DNA of 64,000 nucleotides from Ruegeria denitrificans. GTDB lineage: Bacteria > Pseudomonadota > Alphaproteobacteria > Rhodobacterales > Rhodobacteraceae. The notes under the pieces are model-generated. The model did no database searches and was not told the origin of the DNA. It saw only the letters and a program-made list of their open reading frames with translations. The position numbers and the translations under genes are program-made. Position 1 is the stretch's first letter. Each line of letters starts with the position of its first letter. This document shows positions 26,273 through 35,510 of the stretch, piece after piece. The stretch covers positions 62,001 to 126,000 of the forward strand of contig NZ_CYUD01000010.1 in assembly GCF_001458295.1 (NCBI RefSeq), given 5' to 3'.

Positions 26273-28523
26273 TGTCCTTGAGCGCTGCCAGAATGCGGGG
26301 CGGCGACATCGGCAATTGCTTCATCCGAACACCCGCCGCGTGCGACACCGCATTTGCGATGGCGGCCAGGGGCGGCACGATGCCGGTTTCACCCACACCA
26401 CGCACGCCAAACGGATGACCGGGGTTGGGCACTTCGACAATCACCGTGTCAATCATCGGCAGGTCACTAGCAACCGGGATGCGGTAATCGAGGAAGATCG
26501 AGTTTTGCAGGCGACCATCGTCGCCGTAGACATATTCCTCGTTCAGCGCCCAGCCGATGCCCTGTGCCGCGCCACCCTGATATTGCCCCTCTACATAGGT
26601 CGGATGGATCGCCTTGCCGGCATCCTGAATGACCGTATAGCGGGTGATCGCGGTTTTGCCGGTTTCCGGATCGACCTCGGCGTCAACAATATGGGTACCG
26701 AACGACACACCTGCACCTTCGGGCGTGGCTTCAAAATGGCCCGAAATGGGCCCGCCGGTCTGGCCCATATGCGCGGTGATATCGGCCAGCGGGCGCGGGT
26801 CAAAATCGCCCGCGTTGGGACCCGAAGGTATAGCGCAGCCGTTTTCCCATTTCACCGCATCCGCCGGAATACCCCAACTGGCCGCGGCCCGTTCGCACAG
26901 CTTTTCAACCGCATGTTTCGCCGCCTTGATGGTCGCCAGACCACTGGCATAGGTCACGCGCGAACCGTGCGAAACGTCGTTATAGCCCAGCGTCGCTGTA
27001 TCGGCGATAGTCACACGGATGTTCTCGTATGGGATGCCCAGAACCTCAGCCGCCATCAGCGCCATCGACGCGCGCGAGCCGCCGATATCGGGCGTTCCCA
27101 CCATCAATTGTGCCGAGCCATCCTCGGACAGCGCCAGTGACACAGACGTCTCGCCACCATGGTTGAACCAGAACCCGCAGGAAATCCCACGGCCCTGCCC
27201 CGGCTTCAGCGGGGCCGAGTAATGCGGGTGGGCCTTCGCGGCCTCAAGCGTTTCCACCAAACCGATCCGCTCATACGTCGGGCCATAGCTGGCCTTGGTG
27301 CCTTCATGGGCTGCGTTTTTCAAGCGGACGTCGACCGGATCAAGGCCCAACTTCTTACACAACTCATCAATCACCGACTCGACCGCAAAGGCCCCCATCG
27401 GCGCGCCCGGCGCGCGATAGGCGGCCTGTTTCGGACGGTTGGCCATCACGTCATAGCCGATCTGGCTGACATTGGTCAGGTTATAGGGTGCAAAGGCGCA
27501 CATGGCGGTCATATCGCCCGGTGCGCCAGGAAACGCGCCACCTTGCAAGCGGAACACACCCTGCGCCGCCGAGATGGTGCCGTCTTTCTTCATCCCGATC
27601 TTGATATCCATCGACGCCGAGGAAGTCGGGCCAGTAGCCCTAAACACTTCCGACCGGGTCATCACGATCTTGACCGGTCGGTTTGCCTTGCGGCTGAGTG
27701 CCAACGCCACGGGTTCGATGAAGACGGTGGTCTTACCGCCGAAACCACCGCCAATCTCAGAGGCTGTAACGCGCAGTTGTGAGGTTTCGATGCCCAGCAG
27801 CGCGGCGCAGGTTTTCTGCGCGATCCAGTGGCCTTGCGTGGTGCACCACAGCTCACCTTTGCCGTCATTGCCCAGCATGCCCAGACAGGCATGCGGTTCG
27901 ATGTAGCCCTGATGGGTCGCCTCGGTGACAAAGCTGTCTTCGATGACCAAATCAGCCTCGGCAAAGCCAGCTTCGACATCGCCGTGTCCGCTTTCGTGGT
28001 ACCGCACAATGTTCGGGTGCATCCCTTCGGGCACGGAATAATCCGCCGCGCCTTCGCGGATCACGGGTGCATCAGGTGCCATCGCCTTGTCTACGTCAGT
28101 GACGTGCGGCAACACCTCGTATTCCACCTCGATCAGCTTGAGCGCATCACGCGCCGCCAAAGCAGATGTGGCCGCCACAGCTGCTACCGCATGCCCGTCA
28201 TAGAGCGCCTTTTCTCCCGCCATGACGTTTTCCAGAACATTCCAGAATTCGCCCTCAAGACCAGGTTGAAACGGTAACTCGGCAAAATCCGCGCGGGTGA
28301 CGACGGCTTTGACGTCCTTGTGTGCCTCGGCCTTTGAGGTGTCGATCTTTACGATCCGCGCGTGGGCATGAGGCGAACGCAGGATCGCGCCGTGCAGCAT
28401 ACCCGGTGCGGAAATATCCGCTCCGAATTTGGCGCGGCCAGTGACCTTGTCCAGTCCGTCGGGCCGGTCCGGGCGCGTTCCAACGAAGGTGAATTGTGTC
28501 TTACGATCGTCGAGTGCCATCAC
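26265..28523 (-). CDS. Molybdenum hydroxylase, large molybdopterin subunit
   Basis: A 752-residue xanthine-oxidase-family large subunit. Seen: ASEIGGGFGGKTTVF, QAAYRAPGAPMGAF at the active-site loop, and RGVGETGIVPPL with the catalytic glutamate. The loop lacks the CSFR of CO dehydrogenase. The family hydroxylates N-heterocycles, aldehydes or CoA-aromatics. It forms an LMS trimer with the two genes before it. It is distinct from the purine XDH at the window start, which is preceded by different genes. Confidence 0.9.
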   Translation of the reverse strand: MMALDDRKTQFTFVGTRPDRPDGLDKVTGRAKFGADISAPGMLHGAILRSPHAHARIVKIDTSKAEAHKDVKAVVTRADFAELPFQPGLEGEFWNVLENVMAGEKALYDGHAVAAVAATSALAARDALKLIEVEYEVLPHVTDVDKAMAPDAPVIREGAADYSVPEGMHPNIVRYHESGHGDVEAGFAEADLVIEDSFVTEATHQGYIEPHACLGMLGNDGKGELWCTTQGHWIAQKTCAALLGIETSQLRVTASEIGGGFGGKTTVFIEPVALALSRKANRPVKIVMTRSEVFRATGPTSSASMDIKIGMKKDGTISAAQGVFRLQGGAFPGAPGDMTAMCAFAPYNLTNVSQIGYDVMANRPKQAAYRAPGAPMGAFAVESVIDELCKKLGLDPVDVRLKNAAHEGTKASYGPTYERIGLVETLEAAKAHPHYSAPLKPGQGRGISCGFWFNHGGETSVSLALSEDGSAQLMVGTPDIGGSRASMALMAAEVLGIPYENIRVTIADTATLGYNDVSHGSRVTYASGLATIKAAKHAVEKLCERAAASWGIPADAVKWENGCAIPSGPNAGDFDPRPLADITAHMGQTGGPISGHFEATPEGAGVSFGTHIVDAEVDPETGKTAITRYTVIQDAGKAIHPTYVEGQYQGGAAQGIGWALNEEYVYGDDGRLQNSIFLDYRIPVASDLPMIDTVIVEVPNPGHPFGVRGVGETGIVPPLAAIANAVSHAAGVRMKQLPMSPPRILAALKDNG

Positions 28524-28999
28524 GAAGCCTCCCGCAGTTCTTCGGCCGTTTCCATCACGGCGCGAATGATCTTGTCATACCCTGTGCAGCGGCACAGGTT
28601 GCCTGCCAGCCAATACCGGGTCTCTTCCTCGGTCGGGTTGGGGTTCTTTTCCAGCAGCGATTTGGCCGCAACCAGAATGCCCGGCGTGCAGATACCACAT
28701 TGCAGGGCGGCATGTTCGATGAACTTCTTTTGCAGCGGATGCAGCACGTCACCCTCCGCGATGCCTTCGACGGTTTCGATCTGCTTGCCATCAGCCTCGA
28801 CCCCCAGCATCAGGCAGGAACAGACCAGACGGCCATCAACAGTGACCGAGCAGGCACCGCAGTCACCGGTGCCGCAGCCCTCTTTCGCGCCGGTCAGGTT
28901 CAGCTTGTCGCGCAGACAATCCAGCAGGGTCTCGCGCGGATCGCAGAGGTATTCGACCGTGTCCCCGTTCACGGTGGTGGATACGTGGAACTTGCTCAT
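28520..28999 (-). CDS. Molybdenum hydroxylase, 2Fe-2S subunit
   Basis: A 159-residue small subunit with two 2Fe-2S clusters: a plant-type set in GCGTGDCGACSV plus the later VCSC cysteine, and a C-terminal all-helical set in QCGICTPG and NLCRCTGY. It carries electrons from the Mo centre to FAD. Four-base overlaps at both ends tie it to the medium and large subunits. Confidence 0.93.
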   Translation of the reverse strand: MSKFHVSTTVNGDTVEYLCDPRETLLDCLRDKLNLTGAKEGCGTGDCGACSVTVDGRLVCSCLMLGVEADGKQIETVEGIAEGDVLHPLQKKFIEHAALQCGICTPGILVAAKSLLEKNPNPTEEETRYWLAGNLCRCTGYDKIIRAVMETAEELREAS

Positions 29000-29862
29000 G
29001 CTTGCTCTCCCTTGGCGCGGGCATAGGCGATTTTCGCGGCGCGCTTGGCCAGAACGCCAGCGACCTCAGTGCGGAATGCGATAGTGCCGCGCTTGTCGTC
29101 GATCGGGTTGCAAGCGGCGGATGCTGCAGCGGCCAGCGTATCCAGCGCGGCGTCATCCAACGTGCTACCGATAATCGACTTCGCGCAGTCCTCGACCAGC
29201 AGAACCGTAGGGGCCACTGCACCCAACGACACGCGGGCTTCGGTGACGGTGTCACCATCCAAACGCAAGTTTACCCCAACGCCGACCACGGCGATGTCCA
29301 TTTCGGTGCGCGGAATAAAGCGCAGGTATGCGTCACCGCCATTGTCGCCACGCGCCGGGATATGCACCGCTGAAATCAACTCACCCTGCACCAGAGACGT
29401 TTTGCCGGGACCGATCGGGATGTCTTCGACCGCGACCTCACGGTCACCGTCCGGGCCGGTAACGGTGACGGTCACACCTGCCGCGACCATGGCAGGCACG
29501 GAATCCGCCGCCGGAGAGCCATTGCACAGGTTGCCGGTCAGCGTCGCGCGTCCCTGAACCTGTGTCGAACCTATCAGGTCCATCGCCTCGACCACGCCGG
29601 GCCAGTCGCGGCCCAGGTCGGGATGTTCGCTCATCTCGGCACCTGTGGCAGCGACGCCCAGGGTCCAGCTGCCATTGGCGTTACAGTTGATATCGCGCAC
29701 GCCGTCGATTTTCTTGATGTCGATCAGCGTATCGGGCGTCACAAGCTCTGACCGCAGCTGCACCAGAACATCGGTGCCGCCTGCCAGAAACCGTGTAATG
29801 CCCGTCGCGTTTGCGGCCAGTGCCGAGGCTTCGGCAAAGCTGGCGGGGCTGTGATAATCCAT
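28996..29862 (-). CDS. Molybdenum hydroxylase, FAD subunit
   Basis: A 288-residue FAD-binding subunit (CoxM-like). FLAGGTDVLVQLR (about residue 25) and TLTGNLCNGSPAADSVPAM form the FAD site, followed by the CO_deh_flav_C domain. First of the four-gene set; overlaps the 2Fe-2S gene by 4 bases and lies 127 bases after the dehalogenase-like gene on the same strand. Confidence 0.92.
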   Translation of the reverse strand: MDYHSPASFAEASALAANATGITRFLAGGTDVLVQLRSELVTPDTLIDIKKIDGVRDINCNANGSWTLGVAATGAEMSEHPDLGRDWPGVVEAMDLIGSTQVQGRATLTGNLCNGSPAADSVPAMVAAGVTVTVTGPDGDREVAVEDIPIGPGKTSLVQGELISAVHIPARGDNGGDAYLRFIPRTEMDIAVVGVGVNLRLDGDTVTEARVSLGAVAPTVLLVEDCAKSIIGSTLDDAALDTLAAAASAACNPIDDKRGTIAFRTEVAGVLAKRAAKIAYARAKGEQA

Positions 29863-29989
29863 GAAGTACCTCGCACCTGTTGATCAGGATTCACTGGGTT
29901 CAGAGGGGACGTTAGTGCAGCAACATGGCCGCGTCCATGGCAGGAGCGACCAATTTTTGAGTTATCTGATGTCGTTTCCGGACCTGATG

Positions 29990-32900
29990 TCAAAGGTCGA
30001 TCTCGATCACACCGTCCGGCTGCGCCGCGCGGCTTTGGCACAGGATCATCGCATCCGCGCGCTGCGTGTTCGACAGGACGAAATCACGGTGTTCGATTTC
30101 ACCCGAGATCACACCGCATTTGCAGACCCCACAAATCCCGTCCGAGCATTTGACGTCCACGTGAATCCCTGCCTCGGTCAACACTTGCGCGGCATCCTTA
30201 TCTGCAGGGACCGGCAAGTCACGCCCCGTTTTAGCCAGCCGCAGCATGAACGGATGGTTTTCATATTCTGGCTGTTCGGGCACCGAAAAGTATTCCAGAT
30301 GCCGCGCGTCTTCGGGGAAGCCCCGCGCCTTGGCGGCTTGTATCACTCCGTCCATATAGCGATCCGGCCCACAGGTATAAACGTGCCAGCCCGGTTGATA
30401 GCCAGACAAAATCGTATCCAGATCGGCGCGGGTACCTTCGTCCGAGAAGTGAAAGTGCACGTGTTCCGCCCATGGCATTGCGGCCAGATCATCCAGATAG
30501 CCAGCACTGGCGCGGGTGCTGGCGGAGTAATGCAGCGCGAACGGCTTGCCCAGCGCGTGCAGGCGATGGGCAAATGCAATCATGGGGGTAATACCGATCC
30601 CGCCGCCCATCAGGAAGGTCTTGGTGGCCGTCTCATCCAGCTCGAAATGGTTGATGGGCTTTGAGATGAAAACTTTTCGCCCTTCGTTGAAAATGCGGTG
30701 CAACAGGGCCGAGCCGCCGCGCCCTTCATCCTCGCGCAGCACGCCGATCTGATAGACAGACGGATCAGACGGGTCGCCCGACATAGAATACTGTCGCAGG
30801 AATTCCGGCGCGACCAGAACGTCCAGATGTGCACCCGCGGTCCAGTTGGGCAAGGGTGCGCCATCGAGGGCTGAGAATTCGTATTTGGTCACATCCGCGG
30901 TCATCTTATCGACCTTACTTAAGGCAACGCGCATCACCGGTGCGTCGCCCGCGATGGTATAGCGGTGGATCACCGACATATCCCCGGCTGCCTTACGGGT
31001 CTTGTATTCCTCGGCCGTGACCATCGCCCGATAGGCGGCAATTCCGGCCTCACGGTCCATGGCAAAAGGATAAGGCCAGGGGTGCGGTGCCAGATAGGCG
31101 GGATAAACGGCCAATGTCTGGTCTTCGAATTTCAGGTCTAGGTCTGTTTGCAAACCACGCCGGTTCAGCGGGTAAGCGGTGGGGCGATAGGCGCCGTCAG
31201 TCTGCAACTCGATATCCCACCACCATTTCTTGGTGTCGTTCAAACTGCCATTGCCGACCGCATCATCCAGTTTTGCCAACACAGGTGCTGCTTGTGGCAA
31301 GTTCATTGCGGCCCAGCGAAAGGGGCGTTCCTGGAAAATACCCTCAAGGTTCCACGGGCAGGTTTTCATGCACCGTCCGCACATGGCCCCACCGGACGTG
31401 CCGATCCGGTACGTTGCACATTTCTGGCTGTCGGATTTCCAGATTTCATAGCCGTTGAACATCAGCTTCGGCCCGGCCGTGATCGCCCCCGAAGGACATT
31501 CCCGCGCGCATTTGTTGCATGCCTCACAAAAGCTCTGCAGGCCGAAATCAATGGGCTTGTCGTGGCTGACAGGCATATCCGTTGTCACCACACCGGATTT
31601 CAGGCGCGGACCCAGATAAGGGTTCAAGATCACCTCACCAATCCGGCTAACTTCGCCCAGCCCAGACAACAGCAAGAGCGGCGGTTGCAGCACTTCGCCG
31701 TCCATGACGGTATGCGCTTTGGCCTTGTATCCGAGGTTACGGATTTGCTGCGCGATCACGCCGCCAAGAAGGGAAAACCGCAAGTAAGCCCGCATGGACT
31801 GACTGACTGCGATCCAGTCGTCACCACTGGACCCTTCCATGGTTTCACGCCCCTGGTCGATGATCATACTGATCGCCTGATCATGCGGGGGGTTGATTTC
31901 CTCACCAGCAGCGTCGTGGGAATACCAGCTCCATTCAGGGCACCGGCTAAGGCCGACGGCATCGGCACTTAAAAAATAGCTTGCTGCCTTGATATTCGCG
32001 GCGTTGCGCGCGGCATCGGTGGGCTGCGATACCTCAGCGCTTTCACCATCCTGTAACAGCACAAAGGCCCCAAGCGCCCGGCGCTGCGCAAAGCTGGGGG
32101 CAGACTTTCGAACATAATGCCCGCCCTTTGCCGCATCCTGCAGCGGCTTGCCCATATCGCCAAACAACGCACGGGCGAACATATCGGCGCGCTTGGGGAC
32201 GCGGGCGACGTTTTCTTCGTCGATATAAGTGGTAGGGCTCTCAACGCGATTGAGCTTTTCGAACGGATGTGCGCCGTCCACATAACGCCGTTTGGCGTAA
32301 ACGTCTCGGTTCAAGGCGTTCTTGGCAAACCCTGTACCCAACCACCAGGCCGGACCCTGCGCGCGAAACCATGGCTGCTGCGCCATGGGCAATAGAGGTT
32401 GGTCATGTGTGATCTCCAACTCGGTCGTCACGGCGGCCAGACCGAACCGTTTGCCTAGCCACGGGGCCACTATGTCGTCTCTTTCAACCGTGACCAAACC
32501 CGCTGCCACTGCCAGCCGCCCCAGATCAACCTCGGACGACATCGCGGTATGGGCCCGCGCGTCGTAACCCAGCAGGCGGATGTAATTGGCGATCACCACC
32601 GCATTCTCGGTCGCCAGCAGACAGGCGCGATGATCTTGCGCGTCGAAGATCCACTCGGCCCCCGGCTCGTTCGGGTCCGGGTCACGGTTGTGTTCATACA
32701 GAAAGACGATGGCATGGCGATGCGTGTCCATCGGCTTCGGCGTGGCCTCCATGCTTTCCTTCAGGTCGGCCATGATCAGGTCGATCCCCGAGGCCAGTGT
32801 CTTGGTCTGCCGCGTCTTCAGCGCATGGGCCAGCCGGTCGATATCAGGGTTGCGACGTGGCTCAGGCAACAGCGCCTCTGACAGCAACGGACCGCAGCCC

Positions 32901-33202
32901 ATCATTGAGGCATCATTGAAATAACCAAATGCCTTGAGGTGATTGGCGCGCTCGGATGGGTCCACCGGGATATCTGACATCACCGGGTTCACGAACCCAT
33001 CGCGAATGGCATCCATCATCGCCTGGAACTCACCCATCGCGTTGACGATGCTTTCGGGCTGACCCGATCGGTGAAAGCTCAGCTTGGGCATCGGTGGCAC
33101 AGCGGACAGGTCTGGCATCCCGGTCTGCCGCGCCAACCGCTCCAGTGGATAACGGCCCATATGGACCGGTCTGTTCTTATCCGAGAAAAAGCGGATACTC
33201 AT
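29990..33202 (-). CDS. Self-sufficient reductive dehalogenase-type protein fused to a flavin reductase
   Basis: A 1070-residue protein from the ATG at 33202, preceded by AGGAGG. Two tandem nitroreductase-like (cobalamin-binding) halves are visible: residues about 185-270 repeat at about 465-555, sharing IRxLGYxAxAHT and ITHDQP/VSHDKP. Then come 4Fe-4S ligands C559, C562, C565, C569 and C595, C608, C611, C615; a flavin reductase with RQYSMSG (803) and GGGIGITP (866); and a 2Fe-2S domain with C1019, C1024, C1027 and C1055. This is the BhbA/NpRdhA-type layout of oxygen-tolerant, NAD(P)H-dependent dehalogenases. No signal peptide, so cytoplasmic. The substrate is unknown. Confidence 0.85.
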   Translation of the reverse strand: MSIRFFSDKNRPVHMGRYPLERLARQTGMPDLSAVPPMPKLSFHRSGQPESIVNAMGEFQAMMDAIRDGFVNPVMSDIPVDPSERANHLKAFGYFNDASMMGCGPLLSEALLPEPRRNPDIDRLAHALKTRQTKTLASGIDLIMADLKESMEATPKPMDTHRHAIVFLYEHNRDPDPNEPGAEWIFDAQDHRACLLATENAVVIANYIRLLGYDARAHTAMSSEVDLGRLAVAAGLVTVERDDIVAPWLGKRFGLAAVTTELEITHDQPLLPMAQQPWFRAQGPAWWLGTGFAKNALNRDVYAKRRYVDGAHPFEKLNRVESPTTYIDEENVARVPKRADMFARALFGDMGKPLQDAAKGGHYVRKSAPSFAQRRALGAFVLLQDGESAEVSQPTDAARNAANIKAASYFLSADAVGLSRCPEWSWYSHDAAGEEINPPHDQAISMIIDQGRETMEGSSGDDWIAVSQSMRAYLRFSLLGGVIAQQIRNLGYKAKAHTVMDGEVLQPPLLLLSGLGEVSRIGEVILNPYLGPRLKSGVVTTDMPVSHDKPIDFGLQSFCEACNKCARECPSGAITAGPKLMFNGYEIWKSDSQKCATYRIGTSGGAMCGRCMKTCPWNLEGIFQERPFRWAAMNLPQAAPVLAKLDDAVGNGSLNDTKKWWWDIELQTDGAYRPTAYPLNRRGLQTDLDLKFEDQTLAVYPAYLAPHPWPYPFAMDREAGIAAYRAMVTAEEYKTRKAAGDMSVIHRYTIAGDAPVMRVALSKVDKMTADVTKYEFSALDGAPLPNWTAGAHLDVLVAPEFLRQYSMSGDPSDPSVYQIGVLREDEGRGGSALLHRIFNEGRKVFISKPINHFELDETATKTFLMGGGIGITPMIAFAHRLHALGKPFALHYSASTRASAGYLDDLAAMPWAEHVHFHFSDEGTRADLDTILSGYQPGWHVYTCGPDRYMDGVIQAAKARGFPEDARHLEYFSVPEQPEYENHPFMLRLAKTGRDLPVPADKDAAQVLTEAGIHVDVKCSDGICGVCKCGVISGEIEHRDFVLSNTQRADAMILCQSRAAQPDGVIEIDL

Positions 33203-33254
33203 TGCGCGCCTCCTGTTGCTGAGTGTCACCTAATGCGCCGTAGACAGCAAATCC

Positions 33255-33264
33255 ATTCATGAAT
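33255..33264. promoter_or_regulatory. Palindrome between dehalogenase and LysR genes
   Basis: ATTCATGAAT is a perfect 10-base palindrome in the 75-base divergent gap, 14 bases before the LysR start. It is the only strong dyad there and a candidate LysR binding core. Confidence 0.4.
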
Positions 33265-33277
33265 AGTCATAGATGGT

Positions 33278-34180
33278 ATGAGTAAAACTGATTTCACTGA
33301 TCTGGACGGCAAGGTCCTGCGCACCTTTCTGACGATCCTCGAGGAAAGCTCGGTCTCAAAGGCTGCCGACCGGTTGGGTGTGACGCAATCGGCAATCAGC
33401 CACACGCTGGCCAAACTGCGGCAGGTTCTGGGGGATCCGTTGTTCGTGCGCTCGGGTCAGGGCCTGACCCCGACTGAGCGCGCCTTGTCGCTGAAAGAGC
33501 CGGTGCAGCAGGTGCTGGACGGCATGCGGGCACTGACGGACGAACGCCCATTTGATCCGCTAGCCGATGAGATCAGCATCCAGATTGCAGCCAACGACAT
33601 GCCACGCGATCTGATCTTTCCACCGCTACTGCGCACACTTCGAACCGAAGGCGTGCGCCTGCGGCTGGGTTTCATCCCGTCCGGCGTCCCCGACCCCGAC
33701 CTGCTGCGCAGCGACCGATGTCAGTTGATGCTGACCCCGCTGCCACCTGATGGGCCGGATATTTTTCAAAAACGTCTGCTGATCAGCCCGCTGATGATCT
33801 TTTACGATGCCGATCAGCGTCGCCCGCCGGACAGTTGGCAGGCCTATTGCCAGTCTGAGCATATCGAGGTGCGGTTTTCCGACGGGCGCAATTCCCGCGC
33901 GGTGATGCGTGGTGTGGATCAAAACCAGATCCGGCCACCCACCGTCACCTTGCCGCATTTCCACGCGATCCCTTCCTTTGTGAAGGGCAGCGACCTGATT
34001 TCAACGGACACGGCGTTGATGAAACACGGGCCGCTGGCGGCGCTGGACTGCGCGCCATTGCCGTTCGAGTGCGCGCCGGTCTCAATCTACATGGTCTGGC
34101 ATCAACGTTCGGCGAACGACCCGGCCCATCGCTGGTTGCGCGCACGGATCGAGGCCATCGCCACAGCGTTGCAGAATTGA
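33278..34180 (+). CDS. LysR-family regulator next to the dehalogenase
   Basis: A 300-residue LysR regulator with a standard helix-turn-helix (SSVSKAADRLGVTQSAISHTLAKL) near the N-terminus and a periplasmic-binding-like effector domain. It is divergent from the dehalogenase gene and probably controls it. The ligand is presumably the dehalogenase substrate or a relative, by the usual LysR logic. Confidence 0.88.
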   Translation: MSKTDFTDLDGKVLRTFLTILEESSVSKAADRLGVTQSAISHTLAKLRQVLGDPLFVRSGQGLTPTERALSLKEPVQQVLDGMRALTDERPFDPLADEISIQIAANDMPRDLIFPPLLRTLRTEGVRLRLGFIPSGVPDPDLLRSDRCQLMLTPLPPDGPDIFQKRLLISPLMIFYDADQRRPPDSWQAYCQSEHIEVRFSDGRNSRAVMRGVDQNQIRPPTVTLPHFHAIPSFVKGSDLISTDTALMKHGPLAALDCAPLPFECAPVSIYMVWHQRSANDPAHRWLRARIEAIATALQN

Positions 34181-34199
34181 TCATCGGGGCGGTCCGGGA

Positions 34200-35471
34200 T
34201 CAGAGCCGTGCCTTGATCAGATGCATCAACGTTGCGCCAGTTTCGAAATAAGCACGGCGCAGGCCCGTCCAGCTTTCGCGGTATTCAGGCACCGCGGGGA
34301 CAGGCAGAAGGTCAGGGTCGTCCTGCAGCAGGCTTTCTACCATCAAGCGGCCAAAAACCGTACCCGGACCGATGCCCCGTCCAGAATATCCGTGCGCTGA
34401 AAGGGCATTGGGACCGATCTGCGTGATCTTGGGGATGTGGTCCGAGGTCATGGCGATGCGCCCATGCCATCCTTCGGTCAACGACTGACCGGAAAGTTGT
34501 GGAAACAGCTCGGCCAGCTTGCGCCTGCACCAAGCCGCGTGAACCGTACGGCCTGCCTGACCCAGATCACCCATGCCTCCAATAATCAGCCGCCCTTCGG
34601 CATCCATACGGAATGAAGTCATGACCAATCCGGTGTCCCAGCACCCCTCCCCGCCCGGCAGAATGCTGGCCCGCAGATTGTCCGACAGCGGCGCGGTGAA
34701 GAACTGGAAATAATAGACCGGCACATAGTCCGTGGCCGTAGCTTGAAGACCCTGATGATAGGCGTTGGTGCCCTGGATTACCGATTTCGCCCGCACCAAG
34801 CCATGCGGAGTTTTCAGCACCCATTGACCGTTGTCGTACTGCATCGACTGCACCGGGCATTGGGTGACAATCCGCGCCCCGGCCTCGGCAGCGGCACGGG
34901 CCAGTCCACGCACGTAACTCAATGGCTGAATCGTTCCCGCGCGTGGATCAAACAGCGCGCCATGGAACGCCGCGCTGCCGGTCCGTTGCGTGGCCTGATC
35001 GGCGGGCAGCAATTTAACCGGGGCTCCCGTGGCGCTCAACTGGGCGTGACGCCTCTGCAAATCCTTCAGGCCCGAGGCGGAATGTGCGCAGTGCAACGTG
35101 CCATTGCGCACAGGATCACAGTCGATGCCATACCGTTCGATCAGGTCAAACACATCCGCAGGTGCCGCCGCCAAAAGATCGATCAAACGATCCCCGGCCT
35201 GCTTGCCCAGATGCGCGCGGATATCCTCGGGCGGCAACCACAGCCCGGCATTCGCCAGGCCGACATTACGGCCAGAACCGCCGTGGCCAATGTCTTGCGC
35301 CTCAAGCAGGCAGACCGACGCCCCGGCCTGCGCCGCGGTCAACGCCGCGGTACAGCCGGAATAGCCACCACCGATCACAGCCAAATCAACCGTCAGGTCA
35401 CCGTTTAGGGGGTGGTCTACCACATGTTCGCGGCAGGTTTTCAACCACAGGGATTTGTCGTGGTCACTCAC
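34200..35471 (-). CDS. DAO-type FAD-dependent oxidoreductase
   Basis: A 423-residue flavoprotein with VDLAVIGGGYSGCTAAL (dinucleotide fold) and GHGGSGRNVGL, as in glycine/sarcosine oxidases and gamma-glutamylputrescine oxidase. Start is GTG at 35471, with GGAG six bases upstream. It is the third gene of an E1/acyltransferase/oxidase cluster, 39 bases after the acyltransferase. It should oxidise a C-N bond of an amine or amino acid; the substrate is not known. Confidence 0.82.
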   Translation of the reverse strand: MSDHDKSLWLKTCREHVVDHPLNGDLTVDLAVIGGGYSGCTAALTAAQAGASVCLLEAQDIGHGGSGRNVGLANAGLWLPPEDIRAHLGKQAGDRLIDLLAAAPADVFDLIERYGIDCDPVRNGTLHCAHSASGLKDLQRRHAQLSATGAPVKLLPADQATQRTGSAAFHGALFDPRAGTIQPLSYVRGLARAAAEAGARIVTQCPVQSMQYDNGQWVLKTPHGLVRAKSVIQGTNAYHQGLQATATDYVPVYYFQFFTAPLSDNLRASILPGGEGCWDTGLVMTSFRMDAEGRLIIGGMGDLGQAGRTVHAAWCRRKLAELFPQLSGQSLTEGWHGRIAMTSDHIPKITQIGPNALSAHGYSGRGIGPGTVFGRLMVESLLQDDPDLLPVPAVPEYRESWTGLRRAYFETGATLMHLIKARL

Positions 35472-35510
35472 GCTGGACTCCAGAGTTTTGCGCGGATCAT
35501 TGCGGCGGAA

